From Deltaproteobacteria bacterium (GTDB lineage: Bacteria > Bdellovibrionota_C > UBA2361 > SZUA-149 > JADZAE01), in assembly GCA_020852715.1 (NCBI GenBank), contig JADZAE010000084.1:1-64000 (forward strand): a stretch of DNA of 64,000 nucleotides. Direction: 5' to 3'. The position numbers and the translations under genes were made by a program. The notes under the pieces were generated by a model. That model saw nothing but the letters and a program-made list of their open reading frames with translations. It did not search any database and was not told where the DNA came from. This document shows positions 35,263-45,053 of the stretch, in pieces. Every line of letters starts with the position of its first letter. The stretch's first letter is position 1.

Positions 35263-37946
35263 TTCATTAATTTACTGGTCAGAAAGTTGAGTATCCCACC
35301 AGCAAGATAATAACGAAGCTCTTGCTGAGTATCAACACGACAGCAACCATGGAAATGAGTTTTTTTGCCTTCTGATCCTAAAGCAGAGATATCAACTATC
35401 TTATTAATCGTAAATTCGCCACTAAACGTAATATCAAATAATTCATCGCCCTTTAGACCAAGAGTGGTAAAATTCTCATCAGGAATAAATTCAATGGGTA
35501 TCACACCCAAATATACCAAGTTTGACCGATGTATGCGCTCAAAGCTTTCCGCAAGAACACATTTAACTCTCAGTAAATTAACTGCTTTAGCTGCCCAATC
35601 TCTTGAAGATCCGGTACCGTAATTCTTCCCCGCAATTATAATTAGAGGAGTGCTAGAAGCTTTGTAATTTTCAGCAGCATCGTAAATTGACATTTGTTTC
35701 ATTGATGGAAAATGATTGGTAAAATTTCCCTCTATCTTCGTGCAGAGTAAATTTCTCAAATGAGCGTTAGCGAAAGCTCCTCTAACCATTACCTCATGGT
35801 TACCACGACGGGCGCCATAGGTGTTAAGCTCCTTAACACTTGTTCCTTTGCTTTTTAAAAAACGCCCGGCAGGAGAGTTTTTGCTTATACTCCCAGCGGG
35901 AGAAATGTGATCGGTCGTTATATTATCACCAAAGACGGCTAAAACATTCGCTTTACTTACTAATATTTTCTCCGCGTTAATCTGAGAATTTGTTTGCATA
36001 GTTATAAAAGGTGATTTCTTTATATAGGTCGAATCCGGCCAAGAAAATGCTTTACCGTTATTCCCCGTTAGATTCTCCCATAGCGTGACCTGCTCCGAAT
36101 TTGCTGAAGTTTTAGCAAAGATAGCACCCGTCATTTTCAGATTTTTAAGTAATGCCTCCACCTCTTCTTTTTTGGGGAAAATATCTGTCAGGGTAATAGA
36201 ATTTCCCTGCTTATCATAACCAAATACGGCTTCTGTAATATCTTCTGTAATAGTGCCCAGTAAAGAATAAGCAACTACTAAAGCCGGAGAAGTCAAATAA
36301 TTAGCTTTCACCAAGGGATGAACTCTTCCCTCAAAATTTCTGTTGCCAGAAATTACAGAAGTCACCACTAAATTATTTTTTTTAATTTCTGCTTCTATTT
36401 TCGGAAGAAGCGGCCCAGAGTTCCCAATACATGTGGAACAAGAATAACTAACAATATTAAACCCTAATTGCTCCAAATATTGGAGTAACCCTGCTCTTCT
36501 TAAATACTCGCTTACCGTTACCGAACCGGGGGCTAAAGATTTTTTAATGTGCTCCTTAGGCTTCAAGCCTTTTTCTATGGCGTTTTTAGCCAGCAATGCT
36601 GCAGTAATCATCAGCCTAGGATTGGCTGTGTTTGTACAAGAAGTAATAGCCGCAATTACAATATCACCGTGGTTCAATCCCGATTCTCGCATCGCGGTGT
36701 CGAACGGCAAACCATATCCCCCACTATCTTTAGCAGTAATCAATGTTTCATTGAAGGCATAAGCAACAGTGCTTATAGACTGCTTTTGATGCGGCTTTTT
36801 CGGGCCGGATAACAAAGGTGAAATCTTTGCTAAATCAATACTGATCGTTTGGTCGTAGGCAACAGGAGATGAATCTCGGTATAAGTATTGTGATCTGAAA
36901 TATCGATCAACCAGAGTTACTTTATCCTCGCTTTCCCCACGCAATCTTAAAAAGTCTACTACCTGCTCGTCAAAAGGAAAAAAAGCAACTGTGCTGCCAT
37001 ATTCAGGGCACATGTTACTAATTGTCGCTCGATCAAAGACAGATAATCGATTCAATCCTTCCCCGTAGAATTCGACAAATTTACTAACAATCCCGGTTTT
37101 TCGGAGTGTCGCCGTAATCTCCAAAGCAACATCGGTTATGGAGGAGCCCGGCGCTAGATCTCCTGTTAGCTCCACGCCGACAACTTGAGGAAGATTTAAG
37201 CTTACAGATTCACCTAACATCACAGCCTCAGCCTCAATTCCTCCTACTCCCCATCCCAAAACACCCAAGCCATTGATCATCGTAGTATGAGAGTCCGTAC
37301 CAATGCAGCTGTCAGGATATAGAAGTTTTTTATTTTCATCGATCAGCAAAACAGGAGAAAGTCGCTCCAAATTAAGCTGATGGATGATTCCTTGGTTGGG
37401 CGGAATTATTGTCAAATTAGAAAATGCCTTATCTGCCCATTTTAAAAACTCATATCTTTCTTTATTTCTTTGAAAATCTAGCAGTTCATTCTTTTCTAAC
37501 GCATCATTAGTGTGCCAGTAGTCAACTTGAATGGAGTGATCAATGATTAAATGGCAAGGAATTTGCGGGTTGACTGTTTCAGCGGTGACACCTTGAGCAA
37601 CAAGCTGATCTCGAATTGTTGCTAAATCTATCAAAACCGGCACACCAGTAAAATCCTGTAAAACTATCCGCCCTGGCCAAAAATTAATTTCTGCACCAAG
37701 ATCGGATTTCGCCCTGGCCGTGTAGCTGTTGAATAAATTCAAATGTGCTTGCGTTGCTAAATCTGTGGGATCAAAATTTCGCAATAAGCACTCAAGGATA
37801 TGTCTAATGCAATAAGGTAATCCCCCTAAAGATAACGAATTTGTTTTGGCATATTCTGGTAAACTATAAACAAAATATTTGCCTAATCCGTCGACCGATG
37901 CCGATACCAAGCAAGATTGGAGTCCTTTTTGCGGATGTTGCGACAT
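35259..37946 (-). CDS. acnA: Aconitate hydratase A
   Basis: 895 residues, as usual for the AcnA/IRP type. Interconverts citrate and isocitrate in the TCA cycle using a 4Fe-4S cluster. Cluster ligands: AAITSCTNTANPR (about residue 435) and SYSCSTCIGNSGPL (about 500). Other marks: GTDSHTTMINGLGVLGWGVGGIEAE, and in the swivel domain NYGTGSSRDWAAKA (about 775). ATG 37946. Overlaps rarA by four bases. It is a core metabolic gene, relevant to replicon type. Confidence 0.95.
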   Translation of the reverse strand: MSQHPQKGLQSCLVSASVDGLGKYFVYSLPEYAKTNSLSLGGLPYCIRHILECLLRNFDPTDLATQAHLNLFNSYTARAKSDLGAEINFWPGRIVLQDFTGVPVLIDLATIRDQLVAQGVTAETVNPQIPCHLIIDHSIQVDYWHTNDALEKNELLDFQRNKERYEFLKWADKAFSNLTIIPPNQGIIHQLNLERLSPVLLIDENKKLLYPDSCIGTDSHTTMINGLGVLGWGVGGIEAEAVMLGESVSLNLPQVVGVELTGDLAPGSSITDVALEITATLRKTGIVSKFVEFYGEGLNRLSVFDRATISNMCPEYGSTVAFFPFDEQVVDFLRLRGESEDKVTLVDRYFRSQYLYRDSSPVAYDQTISIDLAKISPLLSGPKKPHQKQSISTVAYAFNETLITAKDSGGYGLPFDTAMRESGLNHGDIVIAAITSCTNTANPRLMITAALLAKNAIEKGLKPKEHIKKSLAPGSVTVSEYLRRAGLLQYLEQLGFNIVSYSCSTCIGNSGPLLPKIEAEIKKNNLVVTSVISGNRNFEGRVHPLVKANYLTSPALVVAYSLLGTITEDITEAVFGYDKQGNSITLTDIFPKKEEVEALLKNLKMTGAIFAKTSANSEQVTLWENLTGNNGKAFSWPDSTYIKKSPFITMQTNSQINAEKILVSKANVLAVFGDNITTDHISPAGSISKNSPAGRFLKSKGTSVKELNTYGARRGNHEVMVRGAFANAHLRNLLCTKIEGNFTNHFPSMKQMSIYDAAENYKASSTPLIIIAGKNYGTGSSRDWAAKAVNLLRVKCVLAESFERIHRSNLVYLGVIPIEFIPDENFTTLGLKGDELFDITFSGEFTINKIVDISALGSEGKKTHFHGCCRVDTQQELRYYLAGGILNFLTSKLMK

Positions 37947-38044
37947 ATTCCCTCGGAAATTTCCACTTTATTTATTTGGCTTTAGCCATTATATTAATAA
38001 TCTAGAGAGCTATTACTAAATCGATTGTTTTAGGAGCTGACTAT

Positions 38045-38620
38045 ATGAGTTCCCCATTAACTGATTTATCATCACTAGAAAATAAAATTGTAGATGTGGT
38101 TATTAAGCCACTGAAAACTCATGCTGATGATCGAGGTTTTTTTCGTGAGATTATTCGAAATACGGATGATATTTTTTGTGGACCCTTTGCTCAGTGGAGC
38201 CATAGTAAAATGGCTGTAAATACGGTTAAAGCTTGGCACTATCATCACATTCAATATGACTGGTGGTATATTGCGATGGGGCAAGCTCATATCGTTTTGT
38301 ATGATTTACGCGTGGAGAGTTCTACTTTTGGCCAAAAATTGGAGTTTGATTTAGGTGATACAGATTATGGCCAAGACGTTTTATCTGCTGTCGTGCGCAT
38401 TCCTCCCGGAGTTGCCCACGCCTGCAAAGCTCTGGTTAACAATACCCATCTCCTTTATGTTACTAGTGAGACTTATAACCCGAATGACGAAGGTCGTTAT
38501 CCCTACAATGACAAGCTATTTGACCATAATTGGGGAAATGAAGAGGAGCTTATTGTGGTTGAAAATGATAAAAGAGCGTTCAAACCGACGGGCAAAAGGA
38601 CTATTTTAGCTAGTCGCTAA
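38045..38620 (+). CDS. dTDP-4-dehydrorhamnose 3,5-epimerase-like sugar epimerase
   Basis: 191 residues, cupin fold as RmlC. DDRGFFREI near the N-terminus and AWHYHHIQYDWWYIAMG, with the active-site-type His cluster, are seen. RmlC makes dTDP-4-dehydro-L-rhamnose for O-antigen. Spacing differs from canonical RmlC (KGTLRGLHYQ.P is replaced by KAWHYHHIQYDWW), so the substrate may be a different nucleotide sugar. ATG 38045 with GGAGCTGA upstream. Other rml genes are not in the window. Confidence 0.72.
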   Translation: MSSPLTDLSSLENKIVDVVIKPLKTHADDRGFFREIIRNTDDIFCGPFAQWSHSKMAVNTVKAWHYHHIQYDWWYIAMGQAHIVLYDLRVESSTFGQKLEFDLGDTDYGQDVLSAVVRIPPGVAHACKALVNNTHLLYVTSETYNPNDEGRYPYNDKLFDHNWGNEEELIVVENDKRAFKPTGKRTILASR

Positions 38621-38751
38621 TATAAACCCTAAGTATTCCATACCAAAAAACCAATTTTTTGTTGACGTATTTGTTCCATCTATTTACTGTGTTGCCCATC
38701 TGCTATCATAGATAGCGTTCCTGGTTGAGGATAATTTGGGATGAGTAAGCT

Positions 38752-39258
38752 ATGGAAAATCGATCGACTAATACTAATAACGTTACTCCCATTAACAGAG
38801 AGTATACAGCGAAAGAAATACAATCTGTTTTGAGGGCGTTAACTAATGAGGATGAAAAAATAGGTCTTGCTCTTTTAAATTACTACGCAAGGACCGATTT
38901 AGTCGCTGCCACTGGAAGAACCACTAGTCGCGGCAGAAGAAAGTATAGCTATTCAGATGTTGTTTTATTGTCTTGGTTGTTTCGCATGAAAAGAGAAGGT
39001 TTGCCGGTGAACCGCTTTCGCCGCGGTATTGCCTATCTTCGCAAACGTTTACCAAAGTTACACGCCAACCCCAAAGATATGATTATGGTTACTGATGGTA
39101 AAAATTTATTTATCAAAAACCGCATCAGTGATCGCGAAGATATCGCCGAGGTGCTGACAGGGCAAGAAGCCGGACAATATGTTTGGGCTTACTCTATCGG
39201 ATCTCTTATTGAAGAAGTCGACAGTGTCATAGTGAATAAGCTTCTCAAAGCTGCGTAG
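38752..39258 (+). CDS. MerR-like winged-helix regulator
   Basis: 168 residues. A MerR-type HTH with wing: VAATGRTTSRGRRKYSYSDVVLLSWLFRMKREGLPVNRFRRGIAYLR in fragments; the RRKYSYSDVVLL segment corresponds to R-x-Y-T-x-x-D-L in MerR proteins. The C-terminal half is not typical of a known effector domain. Six bases upstream of gmhA, so probably co-transcribed and perhaps controlling LPS sugar genes. Start ATG at 38752 just after TAAGCT. Confidence 0.65.
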   Translation: MENRSTNTNNVTPINREYTAKEIQSVLRALTNEDEKIGLALLNYYARTDLVAATGRTTSRGRRKYSYSDVVLLSWLFRMKREGLPVNRFRRGIAYLRKRLPKLHANPKDMIMVTDGKNLFIKNRISDREDIAEVLTGQEAGQYVWAYSIGSLIEEVDSVIVNKLLKAA

Positions 39259-39263
39259 TTATA

Positions 39264-39842
39264 ATGTCAGTTGAGCTCTCCCGCATAGTTGAGCAGCGCA
39301 TTCAAGAATCGATTCTTGTCAAGTCTCAGTTTATAGCTAACGCCGGAGTCATATCCGATATTGCTACCCAGTTAATAAAAACTATTCGAAATGACGGTTG
39401 TATTTTTACCTGCGGAAATGGTGGCTCATCTTGCGATGCTATGCATTTTGTTGAGGAATTGGTTGCTCGCTACAAGCGGGAAAGGCCGGGAATTAAAGCA
39501 CAGCATTTATGCGATGTTTCCACCATTACCTGTTGGGCAAACGATTACGATTATCAGTCTATTTTCGAGCGCCAAGTAACAACTTTTATTAAATCCTGTG
39601 ATGCATTAGTCGCCTTTTCGACTAGTGGTAACTCAGAAAATGTCAATCGAGCATTAGCCGCGGCTAAGCAAAAAGGAGCTTTTACTATTTTATTTAGCGG
39701 TAAAGATGGGGGGAAGGGAAAATCCATTGCTGATTGTTCAGTTATCGTTCCCAGCCAAGAGACGGCGCGTATTCAAGAGGCCCACATTATGGTTGTCCAT
39801 ATCCTCTGCGAGTTAATTGAGAACGCCATTTATCCAATATAG
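39264..39842 (+). CDS. gmhA: Sedoheptulose-7-phosphate isomerase (GmhA-like)
   Basis: 192 residues. SIS-fold isomerase making D-glycero-D-manno-heptose 7-phosphate, the first step of heptose for LPS core. IFTCGNGGSSCDAMHFVEELVARYKRE is the hallmark (CGNGGSA.DA.H). Then FSTSGNSENVNRALAAAK and RIQEAHIMVVHILCELIE. The usual residues for Zn and phosphate contacts appear present. It starts six bases after the MerR-like gene; three bases separate its stop from the convergent aroE stop. Confidence 0.88.
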   Translation: MSVELSRIVEQRIQESILVKSQFIANAGVISDIATQLIKTIRNDGCIFTCGNGGSSCDAMHFVEELVARYKRERPGIKAQHLCDVSTITCWANDYDYQSIFERQVTTFIKSCDALVAFSTSGNSENVNRALAAAKQKGAFTILFSGKDGGKGKSIADCSVIVPSQETARIQEAHIMVVHILCELIENAIYPI

Positions 39843-39844
39843 AT

Positions 39845-40705
39845 TCAGTTCTTGATACCGAAACTGATTAAACCCGTTTTTTGCGCTTCTTCGTATAAAG
39901 CATTTTCCATAACTTTAATTGGCGCCGAACAACCGGTAAAAAGTTCAAACTGTGCAATCGCTTGATAAAGCAACATTCTCAAGCCGTGAATCGCTACTGC
40001 TCCCCTTCTCTGGGCCTCCAAAATGAGAGCAGTATCTCTGGTTACCATATCGAAAACGATATGTTTCTCCATTATTTGTTCAAAAGAAAACGGGAAATCA
40101 TTGCTTGGCACCAAATGTGATCCAATTGGAGTGGCGTTAATGATCAAATCTATCTCTGCGAGCGTTTGTTTTTTCAATTCATCAAAATCTATACCGACAA
40201 CAGCAACCAACTTAGCTACTTCTTCGCTACGAGCATTACTTCTATTACAAACGACAATGTTTCCGACACCTAAGTGCCTAAGCGCATAAATGCAGGCACG
40301 AGCTGCGCCTCCGGCACCTAAAATTAGCGCATTTTTATTTCTTAAGTCGCTGATTTTTTCTTTTAGCGCCTCCTGAATACCTACCCAATCGGTATTTGCT
40401 CCCAATAAACTTTGGCCATCATTAATAATAGTATTGATGGCACCAATTTTGAGTGCTTCATCGGTTAACTTATCAACTTGAGATATCGCTCTTTCTTTAT
40501 GGGGGATAGTTAGGCTATAGCCACGAATTCCAATACCTTTCATAGCGTTAATCGCCGCTTGTGTATCGTTTGTATCCAAAGCCGAATAGTAAAATGGTAT
40601 TTTTATGTGATTAAAACCTGCTGAGTGCATAGCGTAGCTTAATGTTGTTGGCGAAATGGCTACTAAAGCACATAAATGCGGATAGGCTAATTTATTTGCT
40701 GGCAT
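39845..40705 (-). CDS. aroE: Shikimate dehydrogenase
   Basis: 286 residues. NADPH-dependent reduction of 3-dehydroshikimate in aromatic amino acid synthesis. Shikimate-binding SLTIPHKER (catalytic Lys), TDWVG (Asn-Thr-Asp block), NADP site GAGGAARACIYAL and VCNRSNARS, then INATPIGSH (Asn-Ala-Thr) and the C-terminal GLRMLLYQAIAQFELFTG. ATG 40705. Convergent with gmhA, only three bases apart. Confidence 0.93.
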   Translation of the reverse strand: MPANKLAYPHLCALVAISPTTLSYAMHSAGFNHIKIPFYYSALDTNDTQAAINAMKGIGIRGYSLTIPHKERAISQVDKLTDEALKIGAINTIINDGQSLLGANTDWVGIQEALKEKISDLRNKNALILGAGGAARACIYALRHLGVGNIVVCNRSNARSEEVAKLVAVVGIDFDELKKQTLAEIDLIINATPIGSHLVPSNDFPFSFEQIMEKHIVFDMVTRDTALILEAQRRGAVAIHGLRMLLYQAIAQFELFTGCSAPIKVMENALYEEAQKTGLISFGIKN

Positions 40706-41037
40706 AGACAGTATGCACCCTTATTTTGCTAATTCCACCACGAAACTCAGGTCCGGCTGTGGCTATTAGAGGTTGATTTGCTTTGCGAAAACCATCCTTC
40801 TGCCCGAGGCTTTATAATCTACTTGACGTCCAGCAATACAGCCCATGACGAGACAATGATAGCAGCTATTTAGCCTATTTAAAACAATATTTATTTTTAC
40901 GCATAGAGAATTAGCTTTTAGGGTTGCACATTTCTTATCTATGGTCATAACTCTGGTAGAGCTTAACAAGCATGTAATTATGTCACACGTTTAAAGAATT
41001 TCGCCATTTTATTTATTTATTTGTTTGCTTTTAAGAT
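40706..41037. other. Intergenic region, nothing recognised
   Basis: About 330 bases between divergent genes. It must contain the promoters for aroE and for the 41038 gene. No convincing gene, hairpin or repeat seen. Confidence 0.4.
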
Positions 41038-41391
41038 ATGAAAAAAATACTCGCATTAATTGTTTTATTATTGCTATTGGCTTTATTTCTTTCCCCTGGA
41101 TCGAAAGACGAGGTTTTTCAACAGGACATGTCCGAGAGTGGAACCGATGTAACTAGGTTTGGCCAGGGCGACCAGGATAAAGAGTATTACATTCAACCAG
41201 AACTCTCTACTACTGAAACAGTGTTTTGTAAGGGAATGGGAAACACCCGTTCTTGCTCAAATAGGCCTCTTCACCCCATGTTTGAAAATGCCAAAGAATT
41301 AGGAATGGACATTCCTGAAAAACAAGCTTCTCGTAAGTATACTGATCGCCAAAACAAGAATAGATTTTTCTCATTCTTGTTCGGCGATTAG
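41038..41391 (+). CDS. Small membrane-anchored protein, unknown
   Basis: 117 residues. N-terminal hydrophobic anchor (ILALIVLLLLLALFLS) then a polar domain with two cysteines (FCKGMGNTRSCSNRP). Unrecognised. It lies 11 bases before the convergent flagellin stop, so it may be incidental to motility. The ATG lacks a strong ribosome site. Confidence 0.55.
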   Translation: MKKILALIVLLLLLALFLSPGSKDEVFQQDMSESGTDVTRFGQGDQDKEYYIQPELSTTETVFCKGMGNTRSCSNRPLHPMFENAKELGMDIPEKQASRKYTDRQNKNRFFSFLFGD

Positions 41392-41402
41392 TTTAAGTTA
41401 AT

Positions 41403-42263
41403 TTATTGTAACAGTGTCAATGCTAGTGTTGGTTGTTGGTTAGCCTGGGCCAATACTGAGGATGCGGCCTGCTGTAAGATATTTGTTCTAGTGAGCTCAG
41501 CAGCTTCATAGGCTACGTCCACGTCACGAATACGACTTTCCGCAGACATGAAATTTTCTCGCGCAACTAATAAGTTATTGATAGCTACATTAAGTCGACT
41601 TTCTGCAGCACCCAAACTACCACGAGAGGTAGTAATGGAGTTAATCGCTAATTTTACAGCATCTAGCGCAATTCTTGCTGAAACTTGAGCCCCAATAATT
41701 GTTGTATCATTAATTGAATAGGTCAAACTAGAGGACCCGTTAGCAGCTAATCCCAGCGCTGCTAAGGTTGCCTGCACACCAGAATATGATACTTGTGATG
41801 ATCTACTACCGTCAAAACCTACTTGGAATACAACTTCAGCACCACCAGATAACAATGCCAAGTCATTAAATTCTGTGGTTTTTGAAATACGCTCTACTTC
41901 GCTCGCCAGATTTCTAAATTCGAGAGCTAGAGCTGAACGTTGGATTGTACTGAACACACCGTTTGCAGATTGTTCAGCCAATTCCGCCATACGCACTAAT
42001 ACGGTGGTAATTTCGCTCATCGCGCCATCGGTAATAGCAATAATTGAAATACCATCACTTGCGTTTCTTACGCCAATCGAAGCAATTCGAGCGTCCGACC
42101 TTAACTGTTCGGCAATAGCTAAACCGGCAGCATCATCAGATACTTTAGTAATACGCAAACCAGATGATAGGCGCGCATAAGCAGTTCTTAATCTCTCCGT
42201 GCTTTCATTTAAGTAACGTTGAGCTTCCAGCGATGGAATATTTGTCCTTATGTTAATACCCAT
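41403..42263 (-). CDS. fliC: Flagellin
   Basis: 286 residues, the short form with D0/D1 domains and little surface insertion. N-terminus IRTNIPSLEAQRYLNESTERLRTAYARLSSGLRITKVSDDAAGLAIAE-type flagellin core. C-terminus AESRIRDVDVAYEAAELTRTNILQQAASSVLAQAN-type, ending in LLQ. Exported by the flagellar type III apparatus and polymerised into the filament. GGAGGGG lies seven bases before the ATG. A sigma-54-like promoter lies about 144 bases upstream. No other filament gene (fliD, fliS, flaG) is adjacent. Confidence 0.95.
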   Translation of the reverse strand: MGINIRTNIPSLEAQRYLNESTERLRTAYARLSSGLRITKVSDDAAGLAIAEQLRSDARIASIGVRNASDGISIIAITDGAMSEITTVLVRMAELAEQSANGVFSTIQRSALALEFRNLASEVERISKTTEFNDLALLSGGAEVVFQVGFDGSRSSQVSYSGVQATLAALGLAANGSSSLTYSINDTTIIGAQVSARIALDAVKLAINSITTSRGSLGAAESRLNVAINNLLVARENFMSAESRIRDVDVAYEAAELTRTNILQQAASSVLAQANQQPTLALTLLQ

Positions 42264-42406
42264 TTTATAACCCCTCCGTGATAACCTTTCTTTGTGACTC
42301 GCTTTCTAAAAGCGCTATCTTAATCATCTACCATTACTATTCAGCCATGCGTTCTTTTACTAATTGCAATTAAACAACATAGCTCTCTTGCCCTCTCGAG
42401 TGCTGA

Positions 42407-42422
42407 GCAGTAATCATGCCAA
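42407..42422 (-). promoter_or_regulatory. Candidate sigma-54 promoter of flagellin
   Basis: The minus strand reads TTGGCATGATTACTGC, matching TGGCAC-N5-TTGC with the key GG (-24) and GC (-12) ten bases apart. It is about 144 bases upstream of the flagellin ATG. A sigma-54 activator is encoded at 48531. By eye only. Confidence 0.5.
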
Positions 42423-42444
42423 GAGCGGCACAATCAGTTTGTGC

Positions 42445-43422
42445 CTACCCCATATCTCCATCAAATAATCTTTTATTCTGAGATACTCGCGCTACGTAAT
42501 CTCTTGTACTCAAAGGTAAATATCTTTTTATTGAATCAAATTGTCCTGGATTCTTACCGGAATTTTTAGCTTTTTCTTGTGCTTCAGCCACTGCCCCTTC
42601 GCCAACGTTGTAAGCAGCAACGGCAATTTTTTCCAGTTCATTGGCATTATTAGCCGGGAAAGTTTTCAATTTAGGGGCCAATTCAGTTGGAGTTGAAAAT
42701 ATATTATGTAAATGCCGTAGATAACCGACCCCCAGATATGTATTTTGCTGGGGATCAAACGGCTTGTATTTGGAGCTTAGGCCAAGACGTTTGATCATTT
42801 CTTTAGCTGTGGAATCCAATAACTGGAAAAGCCCTTTAGAATAAAAACCATCTGAGCTGACGGCTTTATGGTTAAAAGAGGACTCTGCTTTGGCGATCGC
42901 CAGTGCCAAACTGGGATCAAGCCCATGATATCTTCCCGATGCGGATATCATATCCATATACCCTTTTTTATCAAAATTCAGTGCTAGCTGCTCTTTAGGC
43001 ATTCTAGCTATTTCATTTTCCAACATGCGGCTTACATACTCAGAGGCATCTTTGCTTACCGTAATAGCCTTCGTAGTTGGACCATTGTATGCCATTGCCG
43101 GTGTAATCTTGACGGGGACCGTCAGTTGATTGACGCTTGGATCATCAATGACAGTAACTGTGCTGTCGGGTTCATTGGGTTGGCTTAGACTAACCACTTT
43201 ACTGTTTATAGAATGCTGAAAGGAGTTTATATTAGATAGATAATCCGATGTGTCAGAAATATTTTTATTAGAACTTACTGCCTTGGATTCACTGCTTTTT
43301 TTCTCAAAATCGGCTAAAACTTGGCTAAAGTTAGTGTTGCTAATTTCCTTTGGGCGAGAATATGGATTGGAGCTAATTCGCTCTAAAGCATCTTGATATG
43401 AAAGATGAAATATACGGCCCAT
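42445..43422 (-). CDS. Lytic transglycosylase (SLT domain)
   Basis: About 325 residues from ATG 43422 (MGRIFHL); the frame reaches 43494. The C-terminal SLT domain is plain: GLDPSLALAIAKAESSFNHKAVSSDG (catalytic Glu), KGLFQLLDSTAKEM and NTYLGVGYLRHL, AAYNVGEGAV. It cleaves peptidoglycan. The N-terminal 170 residues are low-complexity and no clear signal peptide is seen. It lies 14 bases downstream of the repA stop, as often with conjugation-associated transglycosylases; a flagellar or general role is also possible. Confidence 0.8.
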   Translation of the reverse strand: MGRIFHLSYQDALERISSNPYSRPKEISNTNFSQVLADFEKKSSESKAVSSNKNISDTSDYLSNINSFQHSINSKVVSLSQPNEPDSTVTVIDDPSVNQLTVPVKITPAMAYNGPTTKAITVSKDASEYVSRMLENEIARMPKEQLALNFDKKGYMDMISASGRYHGLDPSLALAIAKAESSFNHKAVSSDGFYSKGLFQLLDSTAKEMIKRLGLSSKYKPFDPQQNTYLGVGYLRHLHNIFSTPTELAPKLKTFPANNANELEKIAVAAYNVGEGAVAEAQEKAKNSGKNPGQFDSIKRYLPLSTRDYVARVSQNKRLFDGDMG

Positions 43423-43508
43423 AAAACCTATAATTGACAAAATACTTTTCGCTCTCCTATCCCGGAAAAGCATCTTTCGTGCCAAGTATAGCAAACTAAT
43501 GGTCTAGA

Positions 43509-45053
43509 TTAAGCCAAGTTTTCTCTATCGACCCATTCTTCAAATGACAGGATACTTGCGGAACTCAGTAATTCGGATTTAACCATACCATTAAAAGCCT
43601 GTTTATATTTATCTGCCCCCAAGACTTGTTTTAAACAGGATATCTTATTTTCAACCTTTGATCTTACGATTGCCACTGCTTCGCTTGAAAATGTCGAAAC
43701 GAGCTTATGATATTCTTGGTTAACATAATTTTCATATAACAAGCGTGTTTTTCTATTTTTCTCTTCACTAGTTTTCTTTTGTGACATTAATTTTAACTCT
43801 GGTCTCTTGCTCCTAATTGCTACAATAGATTCAGTTGTCGGTAATTTAAATTCGGTTGGCCTTTCTACGGCTCTATACAAAAAACCGATAGGATTTCTTG
43901 AAATTTTAGCGTTATTGGTTTCAACAAGCTCATCATAATAGCTTATTATTTTACTAATACGCTCTAAAGATCCTAAATCTTTTTCAGCTAGCAAATGCTT
44001 TACTTGTCCGGAAGAAAGCCCTCTCTTTACTAAGGCCGAAGCAACTTGATCAAACAAAGTAGTATTTGGACCTTCCGACTGTACTTCTGATTTGACCTCA
44101 ACCACTTTATTTTTCCAAACATCAGCTGCAGTCGAAGAGTAATCCGGTAGTACAGCCGTTTGAGTGCCAGCTTTAGTAAATTTAACAATGGTTCCTTCTC
44201 CCCTGCCCTCAAAATCAACGCTGGCAAGAAAACCTTTAGCTATTAATTCATCACAAGCCGGCATTAGCTGCTGCTTAATCGACGATACATACTGATAAGT
44301 TCTCGATAACCCCAATTTTTCAAAAACTAAAACCATTAAAGGTTTTTCCAATGTTCGAGAATAGTAAAAATGCTTATCTAAATATCGATATAACCTCCGA
44401 CTAACTGCACTTTTTAAAGAAAAATAAAACTCCAAATCGATTTTTTTGATAAAACCCGACTTGAAAGAGTCAAACATTAACTCGCTCCAGATAAAATAGC
44501 TATTAGGATTTTTTGTCGAATTTCCCCCGCGTTCATCATTTATTTCATACGCATCAATAATACCAAAATTCTTTGTTTGATAGGCTTTCAATGAATTATC
44601 ATAAAACGCATTACTGGCTTTAATTCTTAGTCCACTAAGACGATCAAGCGATTTGGTAAGACGACTATAGCTCCTTCCCTCGGTCGTCCAACGCAATATT
44701 TTTAGCAACTCATATCTTGTAAAATAAACCTTTCGTTCGTGAAAATTCTGCTCTTTAGTTAGCCGCATTAAACCCAAAATAACATCATCATCAGTAGATG
44801 TCGGCAATCCAAATTTGTCAGCACCTGTAATTACCCACTGGCGATTTATGATTTCGCCTGATGATAATTTTACCGAATCGCTAAACTCCAAAGTCTTAAC
44901 TGAAGGATTAGTCCTCGTGGATAACACAGCAAGCGGAAACTCTGCTAAGTTCATTTCGTCTCGCGAAACAGCAGATCCACGCATAGAATAACCATGCAGC
45001 ATTTTAGCATTGCTGGTAACTGGATATTCAGTTTGGTTTACTTGTGCTTGCAT
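43509..45053 (-). CDS. repA: Plasmid-type replication initiator RepA
   Basis: 514 residues. The N-terminal 330 residues match the replication initiator A family: RQWVITGADKFGLPTSTDDDVILGLMRL, YFTRYELLKILRW, SYSRLTKSLDRLSGL, LYRYLDKHFYYSRTLEKPL. Such proteins bind iterons and recruit the replisome. The C-terminal 180 residues are basic/helical and unfamiliar. The iteron block lies 170-410 bases upstream of its ATG, in the gap shared with parA, a normal rep/par layout. Its presence with core metabolic genes is the central oddity here. Confidence 0.82.
   Translation of the reverse strand: MQAQVNQTEYPVTSNAKMLHGYSMRGSAVSRDEMNLAEFPLAVLSTRTNPSVKTLEFSDSVKLSSGEIINRQWVITGADKFGLPTSTDDDVILGLMRLTKEQNFHERKVYFTRYELLKILRWTTEGRSYSRLTKSLDRLSGLRIKASNAFYDNSLKAYQTKNFGIIDAYEINDERGGNSTKNPNSYFIWSELMFDSFKSGFIKKIDLEFYFSLKSAVSRRLYRYLDKHFYYSRTLEKPLMVLVFEKLGLSRTYQYVSSIKQQLMPACDELIAKGFLASVDFEGRGEGTIVKFTKAGTQTAVLPDYSSTAADVWKNKVVEVKSEVQSEGPNTTLFDQVASALVKRGLSSGQVKHLLAEKDLGSLERISKIISYYDELVETNNAKISRNPIGFLYRAVERPTEFKLPTTESIVAIRSKRPELKLMSQKKTSEEKNRKTRLLYENYVNQEYHKLVSTFSSEAVAIVRSKVENKISCLKQVLGADKYKQAFNGMVKSELLSSASILSFEEWVDRENLA

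Noticed and set aside
40766-40969. 67-residue minus-strand frame in the aroE upstream region
   Set aside because: No ribosome site or recognisable feature.
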